Shown: one piece after another, positions 25,912 to 35,230 of the stretch | Numbering within the stretch: position 1 is the first letter of the stretch | Layout of the letters: every line of letters starts with the position of its first letter | From: M0108 sp963841065 | GTDB lineage: Bacteria; Pseudomonadota; Gammaproteobacteria; Chromatiales; Chromatiaceae | Direction of reading: 5' to 3' | Length of the DNA stretch: 64,000 bases | Assembly: GCA_963841065.1 (NCBI GenBank) | Contig: CAWJBI010000061.1 | Location: forward strand, 1-64,000 | Notes under the pieces: generated by a model | The model's database searches: none | What the model was told of the DNA's origin: nothing | Seen by the model: only the letters and a program-made list of their open reading frames with translations | Program-made: the position numbers and the translations under genes

Positions 25912-27123
25912 ATGAGCGAGGCTTTCGAGCATATCGTCGTGGGCGGTGGTATCAGTGGCCTGGGTCTTGCCCATGGGGCGGCGCGCCGGGGCATCCAAAC
26001 CCTGGTGCTGGAGGCCGCCGAGCGGGTCGGAGGTTGTATCAACAGCCAGGGCTTTCCGGCCTGTGGCGGTTTCTGGGTGGAGGCGGGGACCCACACCTGC
26101 TACAACAGTTATGGCCATCTGCTGGATATTCTGGGCGAACTGGGGTTGATGGCACGTCTCACCCCCAAGGCCAAGGTGAGTTTTGCCCTCTGGCGGGATG
26201 GCCGGCGCCACTCTATCTTCTCGGCCCTGCACCTCGGGGAACTGCTCCTGTCAATGCCCCGCCTCTTTACCACCAAGAAGGCGGGCCTGAGCGTGCGCGA
26301 CTACTATGCCCCGGGGCTGGGGGCCGCCAATTATCGCGACCTCTTTGGCCCGGCCTTCAGTGCCGTCATCTGTCAGGAGGCGGATGATTTCCCGGCGGAT
26401 CTGCTGTTTCGCCGTAAGCCCAGACGCAAGGAGGTCCTGCGCAGCTTCACCCTGCCCCAGGGTCTCTCCGAGATTCCCCGGGCCCTGGCCCGGCAGCCGG
26501 GGGTGGCGTTGCGAACCGGCCAAACCCTGAAGGAAATCCGCCGTGATGGGGCGGGTTTCCGGCTGCTGATGGCCGATGACCATGAGTTGAGCTGCGCCAC
26601 CCTGAGCCTGGCGACGCCCCCGGACGTGGCGGCGCGCTTGCTGGGTGCTCCCACCGGGCCGCTGCTGGACCGGGAGGCGGTGGCGGCCATGGCCGGGATC
26701 GGGATGCGGGAGATCGAGTCCCTGGTCTTGAGTGTTTCCGCTCAGGCCCTGGGGCATCTGCCGCCCAGCGCCGGGCTCATCGCCGTGGACGAGGCCTTCA
26801 ACGCCATGGTATCGCGGGATTATCTGGCGGATGGTGCCTACCGGGGCTTTAGTTTCCACTTCCGGCCCGGCGTCTTGACGCCAGAGGACCAGGAGCAGAG
26901 GGCTTGCGCCGCGCTGGGGATAGCCCCGGCGGCCATCGCCGGCCTGGCGCGTGTTCACAACCGACTGCCGGCCTTGCGGGTTGGGCATGGGGAGCGGGTG
27001 GAGCGCATTGACACCGCCCTGGCCGGCACCCGGCTGGGCATTACGGGTAACTGGTTTCAGGGGGTCTCGGTCGAGGACTGTCTGACCCGTAGCCACCAGG
27101 AGTGCGAACGCCTGTTCGCGTAA
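25912..27123 (+). CDS. FAD-dependent amine-oxidase/protoporphyrinogen-oxidase-like protein
   Basis: 403 residues from ATG 25912, which places the dinucleotide motif VVGGGISGLGLAHGAARRG at residues ~8-26, as expected for the family. LEAAERVGGCI follows. The C-terminal FAD-contact region GITGNWFQGVSVEDC resembles HemY-type oxidases (GNYxxGVSxxDC). The substrate cannot be told: a protoporphyrinogen or carotenoid-like substrate are options. It is followed after 29 bp by creA. No frameshift. Confidence 0.8.
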   Translation: MSEAFEHIVVGGGISGLGLAHGAARRGIQTLVLEAAERVGGCINSQGFPACGGFWVEAGTHTCYNSYGHLLDILGELGLMARLTPKAKVSFALWRDGRRHSIFSALHLGELLLSMPRLFTTKKAGLSVRDYYAPGLGAANYRDLFGPAFSAVICQEADDFPADLLFRRKPRRKEVLRSFTLPQGLSEIPRALARQPGVALRTGQTLKEIRRDGAGFRLLMADDHELSCATLSLATPPDVAARLLGAPTGPLLDREAVAAMAGIGMREIESLVLSVSAQALGHLPPSAGLIAVDEAFNAMVSRDYLADGAYRGFSFHFRPGVLTPEDQEQRACAALGIAPAAIAGLARVHNRLPALRVGHGERVERIDTALAGTRLGITGNWFQGVSVEDCLTRSHQECERLFA

Positions 27124-27152
27124 CATTTAGGTTATCTGGAGGAATCAGTGGG

Positions 27153-27647
27153 ATGGCAAAGTTGATCCTGTGTGCTGGCCTGATCGCCAGCCTCCTGGCC
27201 GGTCAGGCCTTGGGGGGCGAGGAGATTGGCAGCGTTAGCACCCGCTTCAAGGTGCTCGGACCCAATGACAAGATCGTGGTCGAGGTCTTCGACGACGAGG
27301 GGGTGCCGGGGGTGGCCTGTTATCTGAGCCGGGCCAAGACGGGGGGCATTTCGGGGGCCGTGGGTGTCGCCGAGGATACCTCGGACGCCTCCATCGCCTG
27401 CCGCCAGATCGGGCCGATTAAGATCGGAGAGGAGATCCGCTCGGGCAAGGCGGACGGGGACGAGGTCTTCAAAAAGCGCACATCCCTCATCTTCAAGTCC
27501 ATGCAGGTGGTGCGCTTCTTCGATGCCAAGCGCCAGGTACTGGTCTATCTGACCTTTAGCGATCGGATCATTGAGGGTTCGCCCAAGAACAGCATCTCGG
27601 TCGTGCCGATCCAGCCCTGGCCAGGGGCTATCACCGGCGGGAACTGA
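27153..27647 (+). CDS. creA: CreA family periplasmic protein
   Basis: 164 residues with a signal peptide (LILCAGLIASLLAGQALG). Mature protein has VACYLSRAKTGGISGAVG, then AEDTSDASIACRQIGPI and FKKRTSLIFKSMQVVRFFD, the CreA core. Function unknown in E. coli, where it neighbours creBCD. GGAGG lies 15 bases before this ATG; a GTG a few codons earlier is possible. It converges with proB, 27 bp away. Confidence 0.92.
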   Translation: MAKLILCAGLIASLLAGQALGGEEIGSVSTRFKVLGPNDKIVVEVFDDEGVPGVACYLSRAKTGGISGAVGVAEDTSDASIACRQIGPIKIGEEIRSGKADGDEVFKKRTSLIFKSMQVVRFFDAKRQVLVYLTFSDRIIEGSPKNSISVVPIQPWPGAITGGN

Positions 27648-27674
27648 GACCCGGGTCCCTCGGACCAAGACCCC

Positions 27675-28799
27675 TCAGACCAGCACCAGGTTGTCGCGGT
27701 GGATCAATTCGGCGTCATTGAGATAGCCGAGGATGGCCTCGAACCTGGAGCTTGGCTGGCCCTTGATGCGCTCCGCCTCCTGGGCGTCGTAGTTGACAAG
27801 GCCGCGGGCGACCTCGCGGCCATCCGGATCCAGGCAGGCGACCACCTCTCCGCGCGCGAAGCCCCCGCTGACGGCGGTGACACCCACCGCCAGCAAGCTG
27901 GTGCCCTGGGCGCGCAGGGCCCGCACGGCGCCCTGATCGAGGGTGAGGCGGCCGCGCACCACCAGATGGCCGGCGAGCCATTGCTTGCGTGCCGCCTCGG
28001 GCTCATGCACGGGTGACAGCAGGGTGCCGACGGGCTCCCCGGCGCGCAGTCGGGTCAGCACCTCCGGGCCTCGGCCGGGGGCGATGACGGTGGGGGTGCC
28101 AGAGCGCGCCGCCAGTCGCGCCGCCCGCACCTTGGTAACCATGCCGCCGAGGCCCAGGCCGCTGGCGCTGCCGCCGGCAACGGCGTCCAGAAAGGGGTCG
28201 TCGACCCGGGTTTGGGGGATGAGGCTGGCCTCGGCGGAAAAGCGCGGGTCCCGGTCGAAGAGGCCGTCCTGATCCGTGAGCAGGACCAGCAGGTCCGCCT
28301 CGATGAGATTCGCCACCAGGGCCGCCAGGGTGTCGTTATCGCCAAAGCGCAACTCATCCGTGGCCACGGTATCGTTCTCGTTGATGACGGGGATGACGCC
28401 GAGGGACAGCAGGGTGCGCAGGGTGGTGCGGGCGTTGAGGTAGCGGTGGCGATCGATGAGGTCGTCACGGGTCAGCAGTACCTGGGCGGTGCGCAGGCCG
28501 CGCTTGTCAAAGCAGTCCTCGTAGGCGCGGATCAAGCCCATCTGGCCGATAGCGGCGGCGGCCTGGAGTTCATGCAGGGTCTTGGGCCGACGCTTCCAGC
28601 CCATGCGGGCCATGCCCTCGGCAACGGCGCCGGAGGATACCAGCACCAAATCGGCCCCGCTTCGGCGCAGTTCTGTCATCTGATCGACCCAGGGCGCCAG
28701 GACCGCGCGGTTGAGGCCCTGGCCGTCGCTGGTGAGCAGGGCGCTGCCGATCTTGACCACCCAACGCCGGGTGGAGGGCATATGGTCTCGCGTTATCAT
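27675..28799 (-). CDS. proB: Glutamate 5-kinase ProB
   Basis: 374 residues from ATG 28799, or 368 from ATG 28781 (MPSTRRWVVKIGSALL), which fits the family N-terminus as well. Amino-acid kinase domain: VVKIGSALLTSDG, VSSGAVAEGMARMG, INENDTVATDELRFGDND, DQDGLFDRDPR. A PUA domain fills the last ~90 residues. First step of proline synthesis; proA is not in the window. It lies downstream of obgE on the same strand, 44 bp away, a common gammaproteobacterial order. Confidence 0.95.
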   Translation of the reverse strand: MITRDHMPSTRRWVVKIGSALLTSDGQGLNRAVLAPWVDQMTELRRSGADLVLVSSGAVAEGMARMGWKRRPKTLHELQAAAAIGQMGLIRAYEDCFDKRGLRTAQVLLTRDDLIDRHRYLNARTTLRTLLSLGVIPVINENDTVATDELRFGDNDTLAALVANLIEADLLVLLTDQDGLFDRDPRFSAEASLIPQTRVDDPFLDAVAGGSASGLGLGGMVTKVRAARLAARSGTPTVIAPGRGPEVLTRLRAGEPVGTLLSPVHEPEAARKQWLAGHLVVRGRLTLDQGAVRALRAQGTSLLAVGVTAVSGGFARGEVVACLDPDGREVARGLVNYDAQEAERIKGQPSSRFEAILGYLNDAELIHRDNLVLV

Positions 28800-28843
28800 G
28801 CTAGCCTGTTCAGCTTGGGAATGGGCCTGGGGGCGGCAGGGGG

Positions 28844-29917
28844 TCACCCCAGGGGATGCCAGTCTTCCTCCGCGGCCGCCGTCTCGGCCTCGGTGCGTTC
28901 GGCCAGCCGCAGGGTCTCCAGCCGCTTCATCAGATCCGCCATCAGGTCGTCCGTGCCGGAGCCGGTGAGGGCGGAGATACCGTAAACGGGGCCCGTCCAG
29001 CCGAGTTCGTCCAGGAGGCGGGCGCGACGGGCCTCGTAGTCCGCTGCCGCCAGCAGGTCGCGCTTGTTGAGGACCAGCCAGCGTTCCTTGTCCATCAGGC
29101 CCTCACCATAGAGGGCCAGTTCATGCTCGATCTTGCGGACCTCCTCCACTGGGTCCAGGCCCTCGTCAAGGGGGGCTATGTCCACCAGATGCAGTAACAG
29201 CCGGGTGCGGGCCAGGTGGCGCAGGAACCGCAGGCCGAGCCCTGCACCATCGGCGGCGCCCTCGATGATGCCAGGAATGTCGGCGATGACGAAGCTGTGA
29301 TCCTGGCCGAGCCGCACCACGCCCAGATGCGGTTGCAAGGTCGTGAAGGGGTAGTCAGCCACTCGGGGCGTGGCGCTGGAGACCTGGCGGATGAGGCTCG
29401 ATTTGCCCGCATTGGGAAATCCCAGCAGGCCGACATCCGCCAGCAGGATGAGCTCAAGGCGCAACTCGCGGGTCTCGCCCGGGGTGCCGGGGGTAAATTG
29501 GCGAGGTGTGCGGTTGATACTGGACTTGAAGCGGGCGTTGCCGATGCCATGGAAGCCCCCTTGGGCGACGGTCAGACGTTGGCCCTCCTGGCAGAGATCG
29601 CCATACTGGTCGCCGGTCTCCTCGTCCCAGATGCGGGTGCCCACGGGGACGCGAATGACCAGGTCCTCGCCCTTGCGGCCTTTCTTGTCACTGCCCATGC
29701 CGTTCTTGCCGCGCTGGGCCCGGAAGGTGCGCTGGAAGCGCAGATCCACCAAGGTGTTGAGATTGTTATCGGCCACCAGGTGGATGCTGCCGCCATCGCC
29801 GCCATCGCCACCGTTCGGCCCCCCCTTGGGGATGAACTTCTCGCGCCGGAAACTGACGCAGCCATCGCCGCCATCACCGGCCTGGACGCGGATGCGGACT
29901 TCGTCAACAAATTTCAT
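28844..29917 (-). CDS. obgE: GTPase ObgE/CgtA
   Basis: 357 residues, intact. An N-terminal glycine-rich Obg domain (GGPNGGDGGDGGSIHL) precedes the G domain: GFPNAGKSSLIRQ (G1), DYPFTTLQPHLG (G2), DIPGIIEGA (G3), NKRDLL (G4), SALTGSG (G5). Essential GTPase of 50S assembly and stress control. It follows rpmA and rplU in the universal order, but a strong terminator sits between rpmA and obgE. Confidence 0.97.
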   Translation of the reverse strand: MKFVDEVRIRVQAGDGGDGCVSFRREKFIPKGGPNGGDGGDGGSIHLVADNNLNTLVDLRFQRTFRAQRGKNGMGSDKKGRKGEDLVIRVPVGTRIWDEETGDQYGDLCQEGQRLTVAQGGFHGIGNARFKSSINRTPRQFTPGTPGETRELRLELILLADVGLLGFPNAGKSSLIRQVSSATPRVADYPFTTLQPHLGVVRLGQDHSFVIADIPGIIEGAADGAGLGLRFLRHLARTRLLLHLVDIAPLDEGLDPVEEVRKIEHELALYGEGLMDKERWLVLNKRDLLAAADYEARRARLLDELGWTGPVYGISALTGSGTDDLMADLMKRLETLRLAERTEAETAAAEEDWHPLG

Positions 29918-29981
29918 CGGCGGAATGGCCCTGGTTCATGATGGCGGGGCGGAACGGGTTCCGGGGCGGTCCTGAAACGCA

Positions 29982-30009
29982 AAAAGCCTCGCCGACGGGC
30001 GAGGCTTTT
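29982..30009 (-). terminator. Rho-independent terminator after rpmA
   Basis: A perfect 12-bp stem (AAAAGCCTCGCC and its complement at 29998-30009) with a 4-base GACG loop. On the minus strand the stem ends in a T run. It lies 27 bp past the rpmA stop and 65 bp before obgE; the A/T ends are symmetrical, so it could act both ways. Confidence 0.9.
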
Positions 30010-30035
30010 GGGGGAGGACCAGGTTGTCGTGGTTC

Positions 30036-30293
30036 TCAGAGGCTGTCAACCATGATATACTTGCGGTTGTCGGGCCCCTTGACCTGAAAGCGAACGTGGC
30101 CATCCGTCAGGGCGAAGAGGGTGTGGTCACGGCCACAGCCGACGTTGACGCCATTGCGAAACTTGGTGCCACGCTGGCGGACGATAATACCGCCGGCGTT
30201 GATGCGCTGACCGCCGAAAACCTTGACGCCAAGGCGTTTGGATTCTGAATCGCGACCGTTACGAGAACTGCCGCCTGCTTTTTTATGTGCCAT
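30036..30293 (-). CDS. rpmA: 50S ribosomal protein bL27
   Basis: 85 residues. MAHKKAGGSSRNGRDSESK is the typical N-terminus that reaches the peptidyl-transferase centre, followed by GGIIVRQRGTKF. Thirteen bp downstream of rplU in the same operon. Confidence 0.98.
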   Translation of the reverse strand: MAHKKAGGSSRNGRDSESKRLGVKVFGGQRINAGGIIVRQRGTKFRNGVNVGCGRDHTLFALTDGHVRFQVKGPDNRKYIMVDSL

Positions 30294-30306
30294 GCCTGTG
30301 CTCTCC

Positions 30307-30621
30307 TCAGCCCGCGCTGATACTGGTTACGGTCAGTTCCGTGTAGGACTGGCGATGACCCGCGCGCTTCAAATGATGCTTGCGCCGACGGAACTTAACG
30401 ATCTTGACCTTGGGGCCGCGCCCATGGCCATTGACCTTGGCCATGACCTTGCCTTCTTCCAGGTAGGGCTTGCCAAGCTTGATCTGGTCGCCATCGGCTA
30501 CCATGAGCACCTTGTCGAGTTCGATATCGGCGCCATCCTCGACCGACAACTTCTCGACCTTGATGGTGTCGCCCTCGGCGACCCGGTACTGTTTGCCACC
30601 GGTTTGAATGACCGCGTACAT
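30307..30621 (-). CDS. rplU: 50S ribosomal protein bL21
   Basis: 104 residues from ATG 30621 (MYAVIQTGGKQYRVAEGD), with the RNA-binding tail KIVKFRRRKHHLKRAGHRQ. An upstream in-frame start is rejected because it lacks family similarity. First gene of rplU-rpmA, with its own promoter at 30692-30721. Confidence 0.98.
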   Translation of the reverse strand: MYAVIQTGGKQYRVAEGDTIKVEKLSVEDGADIELDKVLMVADGDQIKLGKPYLEEGKVMAKVNGHGRGPKVKIVKFRRRKHHLKRAGHRQSYTELTVTSISAG

Positions 30622-30691
30622 GTGAATGCCTTCCCCAGCAATAACCATTGTCTGCCTCCCGCAACGGCGGGCGGCTAACCAAAGACGCGAG

Positions 30692-30721
30692 ATGATAGCG
30701 GTTGGGCTCCATTCGAGTCAA
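30692..30721 (-). promoter_or_regulatory. rplU-rpmA promoter
   Basis: On the minus strand TTGACT and TATCAT are separated by 18 bp, close to the sigma-70 consensus, about 70 bp before the rplU ATG. Confidence 0.7.
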
Positions 30722-30876
30722 ACATTCCCTTGAGTTTCGATCCAGGATCCGTCTGACTTGGCGAGGAGGCGATGCGGTCGCGCTCGAAAAATGCCCTGAG
30801 TTTTCCTGAAATCAGGCCTTAAGTGGTGTCGCGGCCAGGCGGCCAATGCCCTCTGCCAGAAGCCCCGCCATTAATC

Positions 30877-30905
30877 TTGACAGGCCGGGCGGCTATCCCT
30901 AGCAT
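30877..30905 (+). promoter_or_regulatory. ispB promoter
   Basis: TTGACA (30877-30882), a 17-bp spacer and TAGCAT (30900-30905), 36 bp upstream of the ispB ATG. Together with the rplU promoter this accounts for the 320-bp divergent intergenic region; I see no gene in it. Confidence 0.7.
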
Positions 30906-30941
30906 CTCGGTGTCTTTTTACAACCGTCGATCTCGCCGCAA

Positions 30942-31910
30942 ATGTCCTTGAGTGAAATTCGGGGCCCCGTCGCCGCGGACCTGCGGGCGGTGGATGCCCT
31001 CATCCTGCGCCGTCTCCAGTCCGATGTCGCCCTGATTAACCAAATCGGGCACTACATTGTCAACAGCGGGGGTAAGCGCCTGCGCCCGCTGGGTGTGCTA
31101 TTGAGCGCGCGTGCTTGCGGCTACGTGGGTGACCGTCACATCGACCTGGCGGCCGTCATCGAGTTCATCCATACCGCGACCCTGCTCCACGATGACGTGG
31201 TGGACGGCTCCGATCAGCGCCGGCATCGCAACACGGCTAATGCCGTCTGGGGCAACGCCGCCAGTGTTCTGGTTGGGGATTTCCTCTATTCCCGCTCCTT
31301 CGAAATGATGGTGGATGTGGGCTCCATGCGGGTCATGGACATCCTTTCCCATGCCACCAGCCGCATCTCCGAGGGCGAGGTACTGCAGTTGCTGAACTGC
31401 AATGACGCCGATACCACCGAGGCGCGCTACCTGGAGGTCATCGAGCGCAAGACGGCGACCCTCTTCCAGGCCGGCACCCGCATCGGCGCCGTGCTGGCCG
31501 CCGCGCCTCCCGACATCGAGACGGCCCTGGCCGACTACGGCCGTCATCTGGGGGTTGCCTTCCAGTTGGTCGACGATGCCCTCGACTATCGCGCCAAGGG
31601 CGAGGAACTGGGGAAGAATCTGGGCGACGATCTGGCCGAGGGCAAGCCGACGTTGCCCGTCATCCGCGCCCTGGCGGTCGGCACGCCAGAACAGCGGGCC
31701 CTGCTGCGGGAGGCCATCGAGAAGGGCGGGCGCGAACGCATCGCCGAGGTCGCGGCCATAATTGATTCGACCGGTGGCATTGAGTACACTATATCGCTTG
31801 CTCGTCGACACGCAGCCTCCGCCAAACAGGCGGTTGCCCTGCTTCCCGAGTCGGCGCAACGCGCTTCGCTGGAAATGATGGTAGATTTCGCCGTCGCGCG
31901 CACTTATTGA
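30942..31910 (+). CDS. ispB: Octaprenyl diphosphate synthase IspB
   Basis: 322 residues of trans-prenyltransferase. GGKRLRPLGVLL, the first aspartate-rich motif in LLHDDVVDGSDQRR and the second in FQLVDDALDY, then GKNLGDDLAEGKPTLP. It makes the polyprenyl tail of ubiquinone/menaquinone. Divergent from rplU, as in E. coli. The tRNA-Pro gene begins on the base after its stop codon. Confidence 0.96.
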   Translation: MSLSEIRGPVAADLRAVDALILRRLQSDVALINQIGHYIVNSGGKRLRPLGVLLSARACGYVGDRHIDLAAVIEFIHTATLLHDDVVDGSDQRRHRNTANAVWGNAASVLVGDFLYSRSFEMMVDVGSMRVMDILSHATSRISEGEVLQLLNCNDADTTEARYLEVIERKTATLFQAGTRIGAVLAAAPPDIETALADYGRHLGVAFQLVDDALDYRAKGEELGKNLGDDLAEGKPTLPVIRALAVGTPEQRALLREAIEKGGRERIAEVAAIIDSTGGIEYTISLARRHAASAKQAVALLPESAQRASLEMMVDFAVARTY

Positions 31911-31987
31911 CGGGGTGTAGCTCAGCCTGGTAGAGCACTACGTTCGGGACGTAGGGGCCGGAGGTTCGAATCCTCTCACCCCGACCA
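31911..31987 (+). tRNA. tRNA-Pro (anticodon CGG)
   Basis: 77 nt including an encoded CCA. Acceptor stem CGGGGTG pairs with CACCCCG; the D arm GTAGCTCAGCCTGGTAGAGC, an anticodon stem CTACG/CGTAG with loop TTCGGGA (anticodon 31945-31947), and a GGTTCGAAT T-loop are all present. It starts immediately after the ispB stop, so it is probably processed from the ispB mRNA. Confidence 0.97.
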
Positions 31988-32295
31988 TTTCTCCTCTTGT
32001 TCCCCCTCACGGATCCCGCGGCTTCCGACCGCATCCGATCTTCCGAGATTCCTGGCTGGTCCCATGCCAGCACTACTTGTCGGCTATGCCCTTGTCATGA
32101 CTCTGTTACCGGCTGGATCTCCCTGGCGGGAGCGGTACCGGGTGGTCTTGTCTGTCTGGAAGAGAACCACCCCTTGATCGGTGACAGTGTGAGTGGTTTG
32201 GGCTGTTCTCGCATCATCGTCAGTATTTTCCGTGTACTTTCCGCCCATCAGCCCTATCCTAAGGGGACTTTAAGGTTATTCGAGCCCCTGGTGTC
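31988..32295. other. Intergenic region without a gene
   Basis: 308 bp between tRNA-Pro and dacB. No good open frame or duplicate of the tRNA 3' end. A weak hairpin (CTCCC/GGGAG, 32119-32132) is present. The promoter for dacB presumably lies in the last 100 bp, but no convincing hexamers are seen. Confidence 0.6.
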
Positions 32296-33523
32296 ATGAC
32301 AAAGGCCTTTCTGCTCGCGCTCTTGCTGTCACTCTTGGCTGGCGGTCTCGCCCTGCCTCCCCGTTCTGGTCTGGCGGCCGGCGATGCCATTACGCAGGTG
32401 CTGGCGCTGAAGGATGCCAGCCTGATCCTCGAAGTGGACGGCAAGGTGCGCATTGCCCACCTGGCGGACCAGCCAATGATCCCGGCCTCGACTATGAAGG
32501 TGGTGACGGCCCTGGCGGCAATTCAGCGCTGGGGGTCTGGATCATCATTTCCATACGGATGTTTCTACCCTGGACGGCTGGCTCTGGGTTACGGGTGGCG
32601 ATCCCTATCTGGTCTCGGAGGAGCTGGATCGCTTGGTGGCGGGCCTGAAGAGCCAGGGCCTGCGTTCGGTGGCGGGGATCGGGCTGGATGACGGGCTCTT
32701 TGCGTCGGGTCTGATGATCGACGGGCGCTCCTCGACTGACAACCCCTACGATGCCCCGGTGACGGCCCTGGCGGTCAACTTCAACACCCTCGCCCTGACG
32801 AAGCAGGCGGGTAAGCTCACGAGCGGTGAATCCCAGACACCCCTGACGCCCCTGGGGCGGGAGATCGCCGCCCGGTTGGGGCCCGGCAAGCACCGGGTGA
32901 ATCTCAAGGATCGGGAGACGGCATTGCGTTACTTCGGCGAGGTGCTGGCGGCCAAGCTGGCAGCGGCCGGGATCGCGGTGAAGGGGGATTTTCGCTTCAG
33001 CCCGGCGCCCTCAGGGGTTAAGCGCATATATCGGCACGAGAATAGCCGGAATTTGCGCGAGGTCCTGACCTCCATGCTGGAATACTCTAATAATTTTATC
33101 GCCAATTACCTCTTCGTGATGTTGGGCGGCAAGGAGGGCCAGCGGGGACTGGACATGGCCAAGGGTCAACAGGCGGCCCGTCAGTGGGTGGACAAGGAAT
33201 TCCGCTGGCGTGATTACCGGATCGAGGATGGCGCCGGCTTGTCTCGCGCCAATCGCCTCAGCGCGCGCCAGTTGCTGGCGGTGGTGAAGGCCTTTGCACC
33301 CTACCGCGATTTGCTCCCGGCGCACGAGGGTGTAGCCAGGGCCAAGACAGGAACCCTGAAAGGGGTCAGTACTTATGCCGGTTTTGTGCGGCGCGAGGGC
33401 CGGTGGGAGCCTTTCGGTCTCATGATCAACGAACCGGTAGCCTATAATCTTCGTCTGGAGGTCGCCGATACCCTGGCGCGGGCCCCCGATGTCTCCCGCT
33501 ATTGCCCAGGGTCCCAGTGTTGA
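32296..33523 (+). CDS. dacB: D-alanyl-D-alanine carboxypeptidase/endopeptidase (PBP4, DacB), one frameshift
   Basis: 408 residues when one G of the five-G run near 32531 is removed. A signal peptide leads to the penicillin-binding motifs: SxxK in PASTMKVVTALAA, SxN in YSNNFIANYL, and KTG in ARAKTGTLKG. Class C low-mass PBP of the periplasm, which trims peptidoglycan cross-links. It has only a small insert between SxxK and SxN compared with E. coli PBP4, as in other environmental gammaproteobacteria. Confidence 0.92.
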
Positions 33524-33539
33524 CCCCCGGACTGACGCC

Positions 33540-34373
33540 ATGATGCCCTTCCATCGCCTGCTCGCCCTGGCTGCCACCCTCCTGGCCCTGGTCGCCTGCG
33601 CTCCCATGCCCACTGCCCCCGTGGCCGAAGGGGGCGGCAGGGATGCCCTGGAGGCGCCCTTCCACCGGGGTGGCAATCCGACCCTGGCGCCCCTCTTGCG
33701 TCAGGTCACGCCCGCGGTGGTAAACGTCGCCGTGGAGACCACCATCCCCCAGCGTGATCATCCCTTTCTGAGCGACCCCAACTTTCGCCGCTTCCTGGAG
33801 ACTATGGACATCCCCTTCCCGGAATCCGTGGAAGGTGGGCGCCAGCAGAGCGTGGGTTCCGGGCTGATCGTCGATGCCGCCCAAGGGTACGTGCTGACCA
33901 ACGCCCATGTCATTAAGGACGCCAGCCGCATCACGGTCACCCTCAAGGACCGGCGCAGCTTCTCCGCCCGCTTGTTGGGCACCGACGCGGCGGCCGATAT
34001 CGCCGTGCTGGTGCTGACGTCCGTGCCGCCCGGGCTCTCGGCCCTGCAATTTGGCGACTCGGATCGGCTGGAGGTGGGTGATTTCGTCCTGGCTATCGGC
34101 AATCCCTTCGGCATTGGCCAGACGGTCACGTCCGGCATCATCAGCGCCCTGGGGCGCGAGGGCATGGGCGGCGTTGGGGTCGGTGGCCTGATTCAGACCG
34201 ACGCCTCAATCAATCCCGGCAATTCCGGTGGTCCCCTCATCGACTTGAGCGGTCAGGTGGTGGGTATCAATACCGCTCTGCTGGGACCGACGGGGGGCAA
34301 TGTTGGCATCGGTTTCGCCACCCCCGCCAACCGCGCCCAGGTCGCCATGCGGCGCGTGATCGCGAGGCACTGA
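33540..34373 (+). CDS. HtrA/DegP-type serine protease lacking PDZ domains, predicted lipoprotein
   Basis: 277 residues. A signal ends at LLALVAC, a fair lipobox, so the protein is probably anchored to a membrane. Trypsin-like domain with the full triad: His in LTNAHVIKD, Asp in AADIAVL, Ser in NPGNSGGP. It ends right after the protease domain (GFATPANRAQVAMRR), whereas DegP/DegQ carry one or two PDZ domains. The next ATG is two bases past the TGA, and no PDZ-coding frame follows, so the short form appears real. Acts on misfolded envelope proteins (family knowledge). Confidence 0.85.
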   Translation: MMPFHRLLALAATLLALVACAPMPTAPVAEGGGRDALEAPFHRGGNPTLAPLLRQVTPAVVNVAVETTIPQRDHPFLSDPNFRRFLETMDIPFPESVEGGRQQSVGSGLIVDAAQGYVLTNAHVIKDASRITVTLKDRRSFSARLLGTDAAADIAVLVLTSVPPGLSALQFGDSDRLEVGDFVLAIGNPFGIGQTVTSGIISALGREGMGGVGVGGLIQTDASINPGNSGGPLIDLSGQVVGINTALLGPTGGNVGIGFATPANRAQVAMRRVIARH

Positions 34374-34375
34374 CC

Positions 34376-35194
34376 ATGTTCAAGATTGTGTCATTCAATA
34401 TCAATGGCATCCGTGCCCGGCCCCATCAACTGGAGGCGCTCAAGGCCCGCCATGACCCCGATGTCATTGGCCTCCAGGAATCCAAGGTGCATGACGAGTC
34501 CTTTCCCCGCGACATGACGGCGGCGCTGGGCTACCACGCGGAATTTCATGGCCAGAAGTCCCATTACGGCGTAGCCCTGCTCAGCAAGGCGGAACCCCTG
34601 GCGATCACCAAGGGCTTGCCTAATGACCCCGAGGATGCGCAGTGCCGCGTCATCACCGGCCGCTATGCCCTGCCCGGTGGGGAGGCGGTCACGGTCATCA
34701 ACGCCTATTTCCCCCAGGGCGAGGGCCGCGACAACCCGGTCAAGTTTCCCGCCAAGCGCCAGTTTTACGCGGACCTGGCCGCCTACGCCCAGGGGTCTTT
34801 CACCCCGGATCAGCATCTGGTCATCCTCGGTGATATGAATGTGGCGCCCCTGGACCTGGACATCGGCATCGGTGCGCACAATGCCAAGCGCTGGCTACGG
34901 GAAGGCAAGTGCAGCTTCCTGCCCGAGGAGCGGGAATGGCTCGCCACCCTCCAGGGTTTCGGCCTGGTGGACGCCTTTCGCCTGAAATATCCCGAAATCC
35001 CCGACCGCTTCAGTTGGTTTGATTACCGCAGCCGTGGCTTTGAGCAGGATCCCAAGCATGGCCTGCGCATCGACCTCGTCCTGGTCACCGCCTCCCTGGC
35101 CAGCCGTCTGGTGGATGTGGGCATCGACTACGATATCCGCGCCATGGACAAGCCTTCCGATCATTGTCCCGTCTGGGTCAGTCTCGACCTCTGA
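34376..35194 (+). CDS. xthA: Exodeoxyribonuclease III (XthA)
   Basis: 272 residues. KIVSFNINGIRAR, GLQESKVHD (catalytic Glu), VINAYFPQGEGRDN, ILGDMNVAPLDLDIG, and the C-terminal SDHCPVWV with the catalytic Asp-His. AP endonuclease/3'-5' exonuclease of base-excision repair. Only two bases separate it from the protease gene, so the two share a transcript. Convergent with the PTS gene on the other strand. Confidence 0.96.
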   Translation: MFKIVSFNINGIRARPHQLEALKARHDPDVIGLQESKVHDESFPRDMTAALGYHAEFHGQKSHYGVALLSKAEPLAITKGLPNDPEDAQCRVITGRYALPGGEAVTVINAYFPQGEGRDNPVKFPAKRQFYADLAAYAQGSFTPDQHLVILGDMNVAPLDLDIGIGAHNAKRWLREGKCSFLPEEREWLATLQGFGLVDAFRLKYPEIPDRFSWFDYRSRGFEQDPKHGLRIDLVLVTASLASRLVDVGIDYDIRAMDKPSDHCPVWVSLDL

Positions 35195-35230
35195 GGTTCT
35201 CGTCCCGGGTGGCGTGCCGTCCGGACGGGG

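Noticed and set aside
31911..31987. tRNA-Pro as an integration (att) site
   Set aside because: No integrase and no second copy of the tRNA 3' end was seen within the window; downstream genes are ordinary chromosomal ones.
35217..35228. Perfect 12-bp palindrome CCGTCCGGACGG between xthA and the EI gene
   Set aside because: It lies between convergent genes, where no promoter is expected, lacks a T run, and such GC palindromes are common at this base composition.
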